A DNA stretch of 64,000 nucleotides from an uncultured Alphaproteobacteria bacterium (lineage in GTDB: Bacteria > Pseudomonadota > Alphaproteobacteria > Rhodobacterales > Rhodobacteraceae): NCBI GenBank assembly GCA_902599445.1, contig CACKFK010000002.1:40285-104284 (forward strand), given 5' to 3'. A model generated the notes under the pieces. It did no database searches. It saw only the letters and a list, made by a program, of their open reading frames with translations, and was not told where the DNA came from. A program made the position numbers and the translations under genes. Below, one piece after another: positions 1 to 10,035 of the stretch (position 1 is the stretch's first letter; each line of letters begins with the position of its first letter).

Positions 1-556
1 CCTCTTTGAATATTTTGGAATATTCTTGCTCATCATTTTCCATTTGGGTGAGGATGTAATTGCATGTTCCATTAATTACCCCATAAATTCTTGAAATTTG
101 ATTGCCACATAGTGATTCCTTTAGAGTTTTTACTATAGGTATGCCTCCGGCAACCGCTGCTTCAAAATTAAGAGATACTTGCTGTTCCTCTGCTAAAAGA
201 GCAAGATAATGACCATGGTGAGCTATTAGAGCCTTATTCGCTGTGACCACATGTTTTCTATTTAGTAAAGAGTTCTCAATTAGTGATTTTGCAGGTTCAT
301 CTTCACCCCCAATCAACTCAACCACTACGTCGGTATCTTCATCATTTGATAGTGCTAAAGGATCTGAAAACCATTTAAATTTAGATACATCTAATTCACG
401 CTTTTTGTTTTTAGTCTTTGCGGATATACCAGAAATTTTGATTTCACGCCCAGCCTTTTGGGTAATAGTACTTTTATTTTTCTTTAGGAAGTCAATAACG
501 CCTAAGCCTACGGTTCCAAGGCCAATTATTCCAACTTTCAATGGATTACTGTCCAT
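1..556 (-). CDS. hom: Homoserine dehydrogenase, N-terminal part (cut by window edge)
   Basis: This enzyme reduces aspartate semialdehyde to homoserine with NAD(P)H, the branch step to threonine and methionine. The first 185 residues can be read. A Rossmann GLGTVG motif lies at residues 12-17, VTANKAL at 104-110, FEAAVAGGIPIV at 131-142 and the family signature GVINGTCNYIL at 159-169. The C-terminal catalytic and any ACT domain lie beyond base 1. The ATG at 556 sits just before the first beta strand; no strong ribosome-binding site is visible. The gene follows alaC on the same strand with a 176-base gap, an order seen in other alphaproteobacteria, so co-transcription is plausible. The family call is firm; cofactor preference is not decided. 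Confidence 0.93.
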   Translation of the reverse strand, partial: MDSNPLKVGIIGLGTVGLGVIDFLKKNKSTITQKAGREIKISGISAKTKNKKRELDVSKFKWFSDPLALSNDEDTDVVVELIGGEDEPAKSLIENSLLNRKHVVTANKALIAHHGHYLALLAEEQQVSLNFEAAVAGGIPIVKTLKESLCGNQISRIYGVINGTCNYILTQMENDEQEYSKIFKE

Positions 557-732
557 TAGGTAATCTTTTTTTCATGTACCGATCCTTAACAGTTTTCTCG
601 TCAACCCTGTCTAGATATTCACGTTCTTTTAATGCTCAAGAATGAAGTTGCCGAAGCTATACATTAACAGATAAAAGAAACACATAAAACCAATAAGATC
701 TAAGTCAGGTAATAAATTTCTATTCTCATTAA

Positions 733-1920
733 TTAATTAATTAATTTTCTTATGCTCTTAGCAGCTTGACGAATTCTGTGCTCGTTTTCTACTAACCCTA
801 TCCTTACATATCCTTCCCCATATTCTCCAAAGCCTATTCCAGGCGCTACTGCAACAGAGGCCTTTATCATTAATAACTTCGCGAATTCCATGGATCCCAT
901 AGTTTCGAATTTCTTGGGCAGAGGTGCCCAAGCAAACATTGTAGCTGGAGGTTCTGGTATTTCCCAGCCCGCTCGAGCCATTGATCGTATTAAAGTATCT
1001 CGCCGCCGCCTATATTCATTTCTGATCTGCTCTATATAACTGGGGGGACCGTTCAGGGCTTCGACTGCAGCCACTTGGACGGGTGTGAAAGCACCATAAT
1101 CAAGATAAGATTTTATCCGTGTTAATGCATTTATAAGATGTTTGTTTCCTACAGCAAAACCGACCCTCCAACCTGCCATGGAGAACGTTTTTGACATGGA
1201 GGTAAACTCAACAGCAATTTCTTTAGCACCATCTACTTGCAAAATTGATGGAGGGGGATTGTCATCAAAGTAAATTTCTGCATAGGCCAAATCTGATAAG
1301 ATCCAAATTGAGTGTTTTATAGCAAATCTTACTAGTTCTCTATAGAAAGTAAGGTCGCAAAGTTGTGCTGTTGGGTTAGATGGAAAAGATACTACAAGGG
1401 CTATGGGTTTTGGTATGGAATGCATGACTGCCCGGGATAGGTTTCTCAGGTAATCTTCGGGATTAAAGTTACCGGTGGCCAAAGATGGTATGTGCCTAAC
1501 GGTTCCACCTGCAATCATAAATCCATAAGCATGGATAGGGTAGGTAGGATTGGGGACCAAAACTAAATCACCAGGTGCGGTGATAGCTGAAGCCAGATTT
1601 GCTAGGCCTTCTTTAGAACCCAAAGTAGTAATGATCTCAGTGTCTGGATCCAAAGACACTCCAAAACGGCGTTCATAGTATTTAGCTTTTGCTCTTCTTA
1701 ATCCGGGGATACCTTTTGAAGCAGAGTAACGGTGCACTTTGTTTTTTGTTGCTGTCTGGATTAACTTGTTTACGATGTGCTTGCCTGCATCGATATCAGG
1801 GTTTCCCATTCCAAAGTCTATAATATCAACATTTTCTTTTCTGAGATTAGCTTTAAGATTATTTATTTCTGCAAAAATATAAGGCGGCAGTCTTTTAATT
1901 CTATAGAAGTCTTCGTGCAT
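733..1920 (-). CDS. alaC: Alanine/aspartate-type aminotransferase, AlaC-like, class I
   Basis: A PLP-dependent fold-type I aminotransferase of 395 residues that closely resembles AlaC (glutamate-pyruvate transaminase). The start MHEDFYRIKRLPPYIF matches the family's RIDRLPPYVF opening. Also visible are GSKEG (101-105), PNPTYPIH (123-130), SNPTA (181-185) and the PLP-lysine region SMSKTFSMAGWRVGF with Lys244. Such proteins are often labelled LL-diaminopimelate aminotransferase, but the overall match favours AlaC. It would make alanine from pyruvate and glutamate in the cytosol. It is followed on the same strand by homoserine dehydrogenase. The stop codon lies inside a short ATTA tandem repeat at 728-746. 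Confidence 0.9.
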   Translation of the reverse strand: MHEDFYRIKRLPPYIFAEINNLKANLRKENVDIIDFGMGNPDIDAGKHIVNKLIQTATKNKVHRYSASKGIPGLRRAKAKYYERRFGVSLDPDTEIITTLGSKEGLANLASAITAPGDLVLVPNPTYPIHAYGFMIAGGTVRHIPSLATGNFNPEDYLRNLSRAVMHSIPKPIALVVSFPSNPTAQLCDLTFYRELVRFAIKHSIWILSDLAYAEIYFDDNPPPSILQVDGAKEIAVEFTSMSKTFSMAGWRVGFAVGNKHLINALTRIKSYLDYGAFTPVQVAAVEALNGPPSYIEQIRNEYRRRRDTLIRSMARAGWEIPEPPATMFAWAPLPKKFETMGSMEFAKLLMIKASVAVAPGIGFGEYGEGYVRIGLVENEHRIRQAAKSIRKLIN

Positions 1921-2050
1921 GAACCACCACCAGCATGTTTTAGGAATATATACAATATCGCTTGGTTTCTAAATATGAGGCCCAGATTAAGTTGTTATAG
2001 ATTTCGAATTCCTATCAAGTAAACCGTATTCAAAAAAGTCAACTGAGTGG

Positions 2051-3334
2051 TTAATAAATTGGAAATCTCTTACAAAGTTCTATCACTTGTTCTTTTATTT
2101 GAAGTTCACATTCCACATTTTGATTTGGGCCATTTCTTTGGAGAGAATCTAGAGCATCTGCGATCCAGTCACCAATTCTTTTAAATTCTTCAATTCCAAA
2201 TCCTCTGGTAGTTCCCGCTGGTGTGCCAAGTCTTATACCTGATGTTACCATTGGTTTTTCTTTATCAAATGGGATGCTATTCTTATTGCAAGTTATATTT
2301 GCATTGCCAAGACATCTCTCCGCTTCATTTCCCTTAATATTTTTGGATCCAACATCCACGAGAATGACATGAGTATCGGTCCCCCCGGTGACTATCCTGA
2401 ATCCTCTTTCTTCCAGCCGTTTTGCCAACGCTCGAGCATTTTCAATTACATTAGTTTGATAAGCTATAAACTCGGGCCTTAATGCTTCTCCAAAGGCGAC
2501 AGCTTTTGCTGCGATGACATGCATTAGAGGGCCACCCTGTAGCCCAGGAAAAACGGCAGAGTTAAATTTTTTCGCGTGATCTTCATCGTTTGTGAGTATT
2601 ATACCACCTCTAGGTCCACGGAGGGTTTTATGTGTAGTACTAGTAGCAACATCAGCAAATTCTAAAGGATTAGGGTGCTTTCCAGCCGCTACAAGACCAG
2701 AAAAATGAGCCATGTCAACCATGAAAAAGGAACCAATTTCCTCTGCAATATTTTTGAATTTTTCAAAATCAATTTGTCTAGGTACAGCGGAACCACCTGC
2801 TATGATCAATCTTGGTTGATGGTTCTTTGCAAGATCTCTTATTTCCTCATAATCAATTTGCTCAGTGTCTTTCCTTACTCCATAGTGCACAGCATTAAAC
2901 CATTTGCCCGAAAGGTTAGGTTTTGCTCCATGTGTGAGATGTCCACCTGAGGCTAGGTCCATTGCTAGGAATGTGTCTCCGGGTTTCATTAAAGACATGA
3001 ACACAGCTTGATTAGCTTGACTTCCCGAATTCGGTTGGACATTTGCAAAGTTACAATTAAACAATTTTTTTACCCTCTCGATTGCGAGATTTTCAGCAAC
3101 ATCTACAAATTCACATCCCCCATAATATCTTCTACCGGGGTAACCTTCGGCATACTTGTTTGTCATTACGGATCCTTGTGCCTGCATAACCGCCAAAGAA
3201 GTGATATTTTCTGATGCTATGAGTTCAATTTCCTGCTCTTGCCTCGTATTTTCGTTTTGTATTGACAAAAATAGCTCAGGGTCAGATGCGCTAAGGCTCT
3301 CTGTGAAAAGCTCCTTTTTTCTCTGTGTCAACAT
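2051..3334 (-). CDS. glyA: Serine hydroxymethyltransferase
   Basis: This PLP enzyme converts serine and tetrahydrofolate to glycine and 5,10-methylene-THF, feeding purine, thymidylate and methionine synthesis. The 427 residues match the usual bacterial length. Key segments are [10 protein letters not shown] (37-46), [11 protein letters not shown] (63-73), [14 protein letters not shown] (205-218) and [11 protein letters not shown], with the PLP-binding lysine at 236. The ATG at 3334 has an AAGGA ribosome-binding site six bases upstream. It is divergent from nadK across a 278-base spacer with two palindromes that might be operators. Confidence 0.97.
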   Translation of the reverse strand: MLTQRKKELFTESLSASDPELFLSIQNENTRQEQEIELIASENITSLAVMQAQGSVMTNKYAEGYPGRRYYGGCEFVDVAENLAIERVKKLFNCNFANVQPNSGSQANQAVFMSLMKPGDTFLAMDLASGGHLTHGAKPNLSGKWFNAVHYGVRKDTEQIDYEEIRDLAKNHQPRLIIAGGSAVPRQIDFEKFKNIAEEIGSFFMVDMAHFSGLVAAGKHPNPLEFADVATSTTHKTLRGPRGGIILTNDEDHAKKFNSAVFPGLQGGPLMHVIAAKAVAFGEALRPEFIAYQTNVIENARALAKRLEERGFRIVTGGTDTHVILVDVGSKNIKGNEAERCLGNANITCNKNSIPFDKEKPMVTSGIRLGTPAGTTRGFGIEEFKRIGDWIADALDSLQRNGPNQNVECELQIKEQVIELCKRFPIY

Positions 3335-3447
3335 GGGATATCCTTTTCAAGCTGAGTGGGTATATAATGGTATAAATATGGTATTAAATTGGAATAAACA
3401 ATAGTCTTTTAGGTGTTTTTGGATCAAAAAAATCATACTGAAAGTAA

Positions 3448-3506
3448 AGTCTATAGACTGCAAGCAACTAAACATTTTATTTTCAAGATATTTGACCAAA
3501 TATCTT
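3448..3506. promoter_or_regulatory. Two palindromes in the glyA-nadK divergent spacer
   Basis: Two perfect dyads lie in the spacer. One spans 3448-3459 (AGTCTATAGACT). The other spans 3485-3506, with 10-base arms AAGATATTTG and CAAATATCTT around a central AC. Short arms with a two-base centre suit a dimeric DNA-binding protein better than an RNA hairpin. Position between divergent genes suggests one operator could serve both promoters. The regulator is unknown, and no clear -35/-10 pair was found here. Confidence 0.4.
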
Positions 3507-3612
3507 TGGTGGGACAAATCATAGTTACAGCATATGTGGTATTTTCTTTTTTCCCTTTTATTTCTCATATATAAGATAAGCTTTAAGTCGTTATATTACT
3601 AAGGAATTGATT

Positions 3613-4377
3613 ATGAAATTTCAAAAACCATCCTTCATTGCAGATGCTGGCTTTGAGGCTCAGCAAGCGATGGATGAGCTTCAGGAGCGATATCGTGGAT
3701 TCGATCTATCTCAGGCCGACGTAATAGTTGCTCTTGGGGGTGATGGTTTTATGCTTGATGTCCTTAATGAGTTTCATAGTGTCGGTTTGCCGTTATATGG
3801 TATTAATCAAGGAACGGTAGGTTTTCTCATGAACCAGGTTACAGAAGGAAATCTAATAGAAAAATTGAATTTGGCTGAGGAATCGGTAATTCATCCTCTA
3901 AAAATGTCAGCTACAAAGTTAGACGGTAGCATAGAAGAAGCCCTAGCCATAAATGAGGTTTCACTTCTCCGTGGTGGTTCACAGGCCGCAAAACTTAAGA
4001 TTGCAGTGGATGATTTAGTCAGATTGGAAGAATTAATATGTGATGGAGCCTTGGTCTCTACCCCTGCAGGGTCAACAGCTTATAATTATTCTGCTCATGG
4101 GCCTATTGTGCCAATAGGTTCCAATATCCTGGCACTTACTGCCATGGCTGCTTTCAGACCTAGACGTTGGAGAGGGGCATTAATTCCAGCATCGGCCAAG
4201 ATAGAATTGTATGTTGTGGAACCCCAAAAGAGGCCGGTGTCCGCTTTTGCTGATAGTAAGGAGGTAAAAAATGTCACAAGTGTTAAAATTGTAAGTGAAA
4301 ACAGAATTTCTTACCGCCTTTTATTTGATCCTGGCCATGGCCTTGAAGAACGCATTCTGCGGGAACAATTTGTCTGA
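3613..4377 (+). CDS. nadK: NAD kinase
   Basis: This cytosolic enzyme phosphorylates NAD to NADP. The 254 residues fit alphaproteobacterial NadK. GGDG, the phosphate-binding motif, lies at 42-45, followed by YGINQGTVGFLMN, a NEVSLLR segment and the DGALVSTPAGSTAYN catalytic/NAD-binding block. I chose the ATG at 3613 because AAGGAA at 3601-3606 is six bases upstream; an in-frame TTG at 3607 would directly abut that site. It heads a plus-strand run that continues with an AI-2E family gene, hdaA and ppk. Confidence 0.94.
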   Translation: MKFQKPSFIADAGFEAQQAMDELQERYRGFDLSQADVIVALGGDGFMLDVLNEFHSVGLPLYGINQGTVGFLMNQVTEGNLIEKLNLAEESVIHPLKMSATKLDGSIEEALAINEVSLLRGGSQAAKLKIAVDDLVRLEELICDGALVSTPAGSTAYNYSAHGPIVPIGSNILALTAMAAFRPRRWRGALIPASAKIELYVVEPQKRPVSAFADSKEVKNVTSVKIVSENRISYRLLFDPGHGLEERILREQFV

Positions 4378-4414
4378 AGATTGGATTGTTTACTTAGCAT
4401 AAAGGGAAAAATTG

Positions 4415-5467
4415 ATGCAAGCCAAACTGAATAATGCTTTATTGATCTGTCTGACATTATTAATGACTATTGGGGGTTTTTATTATCTAAGCGATTTGCT
4501 TCAACCGTTTATATTCGGAGCAGTGATGGCCTATTTCCTCGATCCTTTGACAGACAAATTAGTAAAATATAAAGTTCCAAGAGCGTTGGCAGCTTCGATC
4601 CTAATAACTTGTTCTTTAGCTATAGTTTTTATCTTGGTATTATTCATATTTCCTATTTTTATGAAGCAGCTTTGGCATTTATTACAAATAATGCCCCAAT
4701 TGTATGAGTGGTCGTTGACATTGGGTAAAAGCTGGTGGGAAGGTTTTTTTGGTGAGAAACTTGAATTGACTGATGCTATGCAATCCATTCGGAATGGGGT
4801 GCAGGAGAACTTAGGTAAAGTTCTTGGAGGTTTTTTTATTTCTTCGGTAGCATTAGTAAAGTTTTTCACTAATACGCTTATTACCATTCTACTGGCTTTT
4901 TATCTCCTCTTGGATTGGGACAGGCTAGTAGGGTTTGTCGTAAAATTGGTGCCAATAAGGTATCAGAAAAATTGGAATTCACTGTTTGGCGATATTGATA
5001 AAGTATTGGCTAATTTTTTCAGAGGGCAGATAATTGTTTGCTCAATTCTTGCTTTTTATTATGGGATATCACTTATGCTTGTTGGTCTTGATACGGGATT
5101 GGTACTTGGTTTATTTGCTGGCCTAATTTCATTCATACCATTTGTTGGTGCCATTCTTGGTGGTGGATTAGCTATTCTTATTAGCTTGGTGCAGTTTTGG
5201 GAAAGTCCAACAATAATTTTGTTGGTTCTTTCAATATTTATTATAGGTCAGCTTTTGGAGGGTAATTTTTTAACACCAAAATTAGTAGGAAAATCGGTTG
5301 GTATCCATCCAGTGTGGTTAATATTTGCTCTTGCGCTATTTGGGAGTTTGGGTGGATTCAGTGGCTTGCTCTTTGCAGTGCCAGTGACGGCAATTTTGGG
5401 GGTGTTAGTACGCTATTATCTGACCAAATATTTTTCTAGTGAGTTTTATAGTTCAAAAGGGCCTTAG
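4415..5467 (+). CDS. AI-2E family (PerM/YdiK-like) membrane protein
   Basis: A 350-residue polytopic inner-membrane protein of the AI-2E transporter family. Hydrophobic segments occur from about residues 10-40, 55-80, 145-170, 205-300 and 305-340. The C-terminal half carries the typical GLISFIPFVGAILGG, then LVGKSVGIHPVWLIFALALFG and the AVPVTAILGVLVRY ending. True substrates of the family are mostly unknown; the name reflects one member linked to autoinducer-2 export. The ATG at 4415 is used with AAAGGGA upstream; a TTG just before it is an alternative. It ends three bases before hdaA, a pairing common in alphaproteobacteria. Confidence 0.85.
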   Translation: MQAKLNNALLICLTLLMTIGGFYYLSDLLQPFIFGAVMAYFLDPLTDKLVKYKVPRALAASILITCSLAIVFILVLFIFPIFMKQLWHLLQIMPQLYEWSLTLGKSWWEGFFGEKLELTDAMQSIRNGVQENLGKVLGGFFISSVALVKFFTNTLITILLAFYLLLDWDRLVGFVVKLVPIRYQKNWNSLFGDIDKVLANFFRGQIIVCSILAFYYGISLMLVGLDTGLVLGLFAGLISFIPFVGAILGGGLAILISLVQFWESPTIILLVLSIFIIGQLLEGNFLTPKLVGKSVGIHPVWLIFALALFGSLGGFSGLLFAVPVTAILGVLVRYYLTKYFSSEFYSSKGP

Positions 5468-5470
5468 ATC

Positions 5471-6178
5471 TTGGAAAATCAATTGATTCTTAATCTTGAT
5501 ATTCGTTTTTCTCTTACTCGAGAAGAATATTATGTATCGACTGCAAATAGTTTTGCGATACGGACACTAGATGATTGGACCTCACGTTCACAGACGGGTC
5601 TTATAATTGTTGGTCCTCGCGCTAGTGGAAAGACTCACCTAGCTTCAGTTTGGGTCAATGAAACAGGGGGGCAATTATTTCAGGTGAAAGAACTAGTTTC
5701 TTTAGACGTAGAAATTCTATTAAGAGAAAAGTTCGTCGTTATTGAAAATCTAAACAGAATCATTCAACTTTCAAGAAACGAAAGAAGTGAGATCGAGGAA
5801 AAAATATTGCATGTTTATAATTCCTTAACTTCTAGTGGTGGAAGGCTTCTGATAACAGCTACAACTTTTCCTAATAAGTGGAACATAGAACTAAAGGATC
5901 TATTGTCCAGATTGATGTCCTGTCAAATTGCTGAACTGAACTTACCTGATGATAACTTGTTGGCTGCCATCATGACTAAACAATTTGTTGACAGGCAAAT
6001 AGTTGTTTCACCACAAGTAATAGACCATGCTATGGTAAGGATGGAGAGATCTTTTTCATTTGCAAAGAAATTAGTAGAAAAATTGGATTCTGAAGCGCTT
6101 AGGATTAAGAAGCCAATCAGTAAGAACTTAGTTAACGATGTGATAAGTAGTTTAGGTTCGAGAAGATCTAAAAGTTAA
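5471..6178 (+). CDS. hdaA: HdaA-type DnaA-like regulatory ATPase
   Basis: This 235-residue protein resembles DnaA domain III without its DNA-binding domain, as in Hda/HdaA. Those proteins work with the beta clamp to stimulate ATP hydrolysis by DnaA and so limit re-initiation of replication. An N-terminal QLILNLDIRFS resembles the clamp-binding QL-x-LPL segment plus linker. The P-loop GPRASGKTH lies near residues 47-55. A Walker B-like VVIENL is seen, and a C-terminal lid domain ends the protein. The acidic Walker B residue is relaxed, as in other Hda proteins. It starts at TTG three bases after the preceding stop and lies just before ppk, the usual alphaproteobacterial order. Confidence 0.82.
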   Translation: MENQLILNLDIRFSLTREEYYVSTANSFAIRTLDDWTSRSQTGLIIVGPRASGKTHLASVWVNETGGQLFQVKELVSLDVEILLREKFVVIENLNRIIQLSRNERSEIEEKILHVYNSLTSSGGRLLITATTFPNKWNIELKDLLSRLMSCQIAELNLPDDNLLAAIMTKQFVDRQIVVSPQVIDHAMVRMERSFSFAKKLVEKLDSEALRIKKPISKNLVNDVISSLGSRRSKS

Positions 6179-6193
6179 TTCTGGAGACGAATT

Positions 6194-8392
6194 GTGTTGA
6201 GAAAAAAAAATGAGATTAATGCCGATTTCCTACATAGCCTCGATTATAAGTCAAGGTTACTTGTTGGTATAGATAATACCTCAGTTGAAAGGTTTTTTAA
6301 TCGTGAGCTATCTTGGATAGCATTCAATGATAGAGTTTTGGAGGAGGCGAGTAATGCAAAAGTCCCTCTTTTGGAGCGAGTAAGATTTTTGGCAATATCT
6401 GCTGAAAACTTGGATGAATTCTACACAGTACGAGTTGCAGGCTTAAAAGAAATGGTAAGAGGAAACATGGCCCGACTAAGTATTGATGGTTTGTCTCCAG
6501 CCGAGCAGATTGGAAAAATCGAAAAGTTGACCAGAGCTTTAATGCAAAGGCAGCAGGAAATATGGAAAGACCTAGCCTCCAAACTGAAGAATGCAGGCAT
6601 AAAAATTCTTTCACAAGATAATCTCAAAGTAAAAGAGATAAATTCTTTAAAAAAATATTTTACAGAACAAGTTTTCCCCTTGATAACGCCGCTTGCTATT
6701 GATCCAGCACATCCATTCCCTTTCATAGCCTCTGGAGGATTTACCCTAGCAGTTAGGTTAAAAAGAATATCTGATAATACTTTCTCTGAAATCTTAATAC
6801 CGATCCCTTCCCAGATACCGAGGTTTCATCGTCTGCCAATGGGAAAAAATCGTGAAATACGTTTCTTTCCCTTAGAGGCAATCTTAGACAAATTTCTACC
6901 ACTATTATTCCCAGGATATAGAGTGATAGGTAAATGCGCTTTTCGAATTCTTAGAAACAGTGATTTGGAGCTGGAAGAAGAGGCAGAAGATTTAGTGCGA
7001 GAATTTGAGACGGCGCTTAAGAAAAGACGACGTGGTGATGTAGTGCGATTAACAATTTCAAAGAATGCCCCCAAAGAACTATTTGACATGATAACTAGTT
7101 CTCTTTCAGTTTTACCAGAAGAAATAATTCAGGTTGACGGTGTTATAGGCATGTCAGACCTGGCAGAGCTCGTCATTTCTGGTAAACCCGAGTTACTTTG
7201 GAAACCTTTTAAGCCTAGAAATCCTGAGAGAGTAGAGGAAAACCAGGGTAATATTTTCTCTACGATCCAAAGAAAAGATATGCTGTTACATCATCCATAT
7301 GAATCCTTTGATGTAGTTGTAAGGTTTCTGCAGCAAGCAGCTAATGACCCTAACGTTGTGGCTATTAGGCAGACTTTATATAGGACAAGTAGGAATAGCC
7401 CAATTGTTAAAGCTCTATGCGAAGCTGCAGAGGCAGGCAAGTCAGTCACAGCATTAGTGGAACTAAAAGCTAGATTTGATGAAGCGAAAAACATTTATCA
7501 GTCTCGTGCTTTAGAAAGAGCAGGGGCCCATGTGGTTTATGGGTTTTTAGATTTGAAGACACATGCAAAGATTTCCGTAGTTGTGAGAAAGGAGGGCAGG
7601 AAACTTGTTTCTTATACACATTTTGGTACCGGAAACTACCATCCAATCACAGCAAATTTTTATACAGATCTTAGTTTTTTTACGCGTGAACCTAGCCTAG
7701 CGAGGGATGCAACCAAGGTTTTTAATTATATTTCAGGATACATTCAACCAACAAATTTTGAGAATATTAGCTTGGCTCCAGTAGATTTAAAGAAGACTAT
7801 ACTAGAGAATTTAAGAAATGAAATGAAGTGCGCATCACAGGGTTTAGAAGCTAAGGCTTGGATTAAACTAAACTCCTTGATTGAGCGTGAAGTTATCGAT
7901 GCTATGTACGAGGCCAGTAATGTCGGTGTGAAGATTGATTTAATAGTAAGGGGAATTTGTGGTTTGAGACCAGGACTCAAAGGTCTGTCAGAAAATATAA
8001 GGGTCAAATCCATAGTGGGAAGGTTTTTGGAACATTCAAGGATAGTTTGCTTTGGTAATGGTGCCGGGCTACCTTCTCTGGATGCTAACGTCTATATTTC
8101 TTCGGCTGATTGGATGGATAGAAACTTGAATCGCAGAGTTGAGGTTTTGGTCAAGATAGAAAATAAGACGGTTAAAGCACAGATAGTCAATCAAATAATG
8201 GCAGCCAATCTAAGAGATCAAGCTCAATCTTGGGTTTTACAATCTGACGGCGCTTATTTAAGAGACAACAATAATGGTGATAAGAAATTCAGCTGTCATG
8301 ATTTTTTTATGAAAAACCCTTCCCTTTCTGGCAGGGGACGAGCGATAAAAAAGTATCCTCCTGAGTTGTTGATAGAACGTAAGATCCATTAG
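6194..8392 (+). CDS. ppk: Polyphosphate kinase 1
   Basis: This enzyme reversibly transfers the gamma phosphate of ATP to inorganic polyphosphate. The 732 residues cover all PPK1 domains: an N-terminal helical domain (RELSWIAFNDRVLEEA), a head domain and two phospholipase D-like catalytic domains. The phosphorylated histidine should be His457 in LDLKTHAKIS, with the second catalytic histidine at His614 in RFLEHSRIV. YTHFGTGNYHP and SADWMDRNLNRRVE are also intact. Translation starts at GTG 6194 behind a GGAG-like site. Directly downstream lies ppx, so synthesis and breakdown of polyphosphate are paired. Confidence 0.96.
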   Translation: MLRKKNEINADFLHSLDYKSRLLVGIDNTSVERFFNRELSWIAFNDRVLEEASNAKVPLLERVRFLAISAENLDEFYTVRVAGLKEMVRGNMARLSIDGLSPAEQIGKIEKLTRALMQRQQEIWKDLASKLKNAGIKILSQDNLKVKEINSLKKYFTEQVFPLITPLAIDPAHPFPFIASGGFTLAVRLKRISDNTFSEILIPIPSQIPRFHRLPMGKNREIRFFPLEAILDKFLPLLFPGYRVIGKCAFRILRNSDLELEEEAEDLVREFETALKKRRRGDVVRLTISKNAPKELFDMITSSLSVLPEEIIQVDGVIGMSDLAELVISGKPELLWKPFKPRNPERVEENQGNIFSTIQRKDMLLHHPYESFDVVVRFLQQAANDPNVVAIRQTLYRTSRNSPIVKALCEAAEAGKSVTALVELKARFDEAKNIYQSRALERAGAHVVYGFLDLKTHAKISVVVRKEGRKLVSYTHFGTGNYHPITANFYTDLSFFTREPSLARDATKVFNYISGYIQPTNFENISLAPVDLKKTILENLRNEMKCASQGLEAKAWIKLNSLIEREVIDAMYEASNVGVKIDLIVRGICGLRPGLKGLSENIRVKSIVGRFLEHSRIVCFGNGAGLPSLDANVYISSADWMDRNLNRRVEVLVKIENKTVKAQIVNQIMAANLRDQAQSWVLQSDGAYLRDNNNGDKKFSCHDFFMKNPSLSGRGRAIKKYPPELLIERKIH

Positions 8393-8444
8393 CTAGCTAA
8401 TTTTTGATAAGTTACGTAATTATAAGGCTTCCACAAAAGTCACC

Positions 8445-9941
8445 ATGCCAAGCCCCGAGCAAAGAAAAATAAGTACAAGTGTCCTATACAGGACAGGTAT
8501 AATTGATATTGGATCTAATACCGTACGGCTAGTAGTTTTTGAAGGACCATCCCGATCGCCTAGATATTTTTATAACGAAAAAGTAAATTGTGGCTTAGGC
8601 GTAGGTTTACTTAATACTAAGCGTCTAAACCCGAAAGGTATTAGAAAAACTATAAATGCTTTAAGGCGCTTTAAATCTATAATAGCTGAGATGAATTTAA
8701 AGCAATTTTATTGCATAGCAACCGCCGCTGTTAGAGAGTCGGTAGATGGATCACAATTTGTGAACCAGCTTGAGGAACAGTTCAGAATAAAAATCTGGGT
8801 AGTTTCTGGCGAGGAGGAAGGTAATTTAGCTGCTTCAGGGGTTTTAATGGGCTGGCCTGAAGCTTCCGGCATTGTTTGCGATATTGGAGGTGCATCTTTA
8901 GAACTTGCATATCTAAATAATGGTATGATTCAAGAATCGCAGTCCTTCGGGTTGGGACCACTGACACTGAATGATTATCAGCAAGTTGGGAAGGTCCAAG
9001 CTAATATAATCTATGAAAACCTTTCTCTAATGAAAGAAGGTTTTCCTAATATTATTGAGGATTTATTTTTAGTGGGAGGTTGTTGGAGGGCTCTAGCGCG
9101 GATACATATGAACATCAACGATTATCCTTTAAAGGTTTTGCAGGGGTATAAAATCTCTGCAGATTCATTGAATGAAACAATGGATTTTATTTCTTCTTCG
9201 AAGATTTCAATTTTGGCCAAGACTACCTCATCGTCTATGGATAGGCTTGAACTCTTACCCAATGCAATCAAAGTATTACAAGCTTTAATAAATAGGTTTA
9301 AGCCAAAAAGTATAATTTTTTCTGGTTATGGAATACGTGAAGGTTTTTTTTACAAACAGTTTAGTTCTGAAATAAGGGAAATGCAGCCTTTATTGGAAGC
9401 TTGTAAGTACCTAGAGAACACTAGGGCTCGTTTCCCTGGATTTGGGGAAGCTCTCTATGATTGGTTGCGGCCTATCCTTCCTGATATCAATGAGATTAAC
9501 GGGAGGTTATATCTCGCAGCATGTTACCTCCATGACACTATTTGGCAAGCACACCCTGATTATCGTTCTGAAGTATGTTTTGAAACTGTTACTGGTGCTA
9601 ATCTTGGTGGAATAGATCATGAAGGTCGTGTATTTCTCGCACTTTCTCTAATGTCCAGATATAAAAGAACCAATTTGACTAAGGTTAACAAAGACATGCT
9701 AGATCTTCTAGACCAGAACACTATAAGTAAAGCAATGATCTTGGGGGCTTCAATGAGATTAGGGTCGATGCTGTCGGTAACAGTGGCGTCGAATTTAAAA
9801 AAAACCAAAATATTTTTGGAAGGAAAAAATATTTGTTTGAGCTTAAGGGAAAAGGATAATTTATTGGGTGAAATTGTTGAAAAACGCTTAAGTTATTTGG
9901 CTCAATTAATGGATTTAAATCCAAAAATCATTGTTGAATGA
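8445..9941 (+). CDS. ppx: Exopolyphosphatase (Ppx/GppA family)
   Basis: A 498-residue ASKHA-fold phosphatase that removes terminal phosphate from polyphosphate; some family members also hydrolyse pppGpp. The first phosphate loop IDIGSNTVRLVVFEG begins near residue 20. ATAAVRES (92-99), SGEEEG (121-126) and the second glycine-rich loop CDIGGASLEL (145-154) are intact. A C-terminal HD-like helical extension follows from about residue 310, making it longer than minimal GppA. It lies 52 bases after ppk. Which of the two substrates dominates cannot be told from sequence. Confidence 0.9.
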   Translation: MPSPEQRKISTSVLYRTGIIDIGSNTVRLVVFEGPSRSPRYFYNEKVNCGLGVGLLNTKRLNPKGIRKTINALRRFKSIIAEMNLKQFYCIATAAVRESVDGSQFVNQLEEQFRIKIWVVSGEEEGNLAASGVLMGWPEASGIVCDIGGASLELAYLNNGMIQESQSFGLGPLTLNDYQQVGKVQANIIYENLSLMKEGFPNIIEDLFLVGGCWRALARIHMNINDYPLKVLQGYKISADSLNETMDFISSSKISILAKTTSSSMDRLELLPNAIKVLQALINRFKPKSIIFSGYGIREGFFYKQFSSEIREMQPLLEACKYLENTRARFPGFGEALYDWLRPILPDINEINGRLYLAACYLHDTIWQAHPDYRSEVCFETVTGANLGGIDHEGRVFLALSLMSRYKRTNLTKVNKDMLDLLDQNTISKAMILGASMRLGSMLSVTVASNLKKTKIFLEGKNICLSLREKDNLLGEIVEKRLSYLAQLMDLNPKIIVE

Positions 9942-10035
9942 TATGTTTTCCTACACTATACGGTAATGGTCGTCTTCTTGTTCCGGTAGCAATCAATTAT
10001 TCGTTTTCAAATTTCCATAATACCTAGGATGAAAA

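Noticed and set aside
728..746. ATTA tandem repeat around the alaC stop codon
   Set aside because: Short, low-complexity and common in A/T-rich DNA; slippage would only alter residues after the catalytic domain.
3335..3600. Glycine or SAM riboswitch upstream of glyA
   Set aside because: No conserved tandem aptamer core or SAM-riboswitch motif could be found; only protein-operator-like dyads are present.
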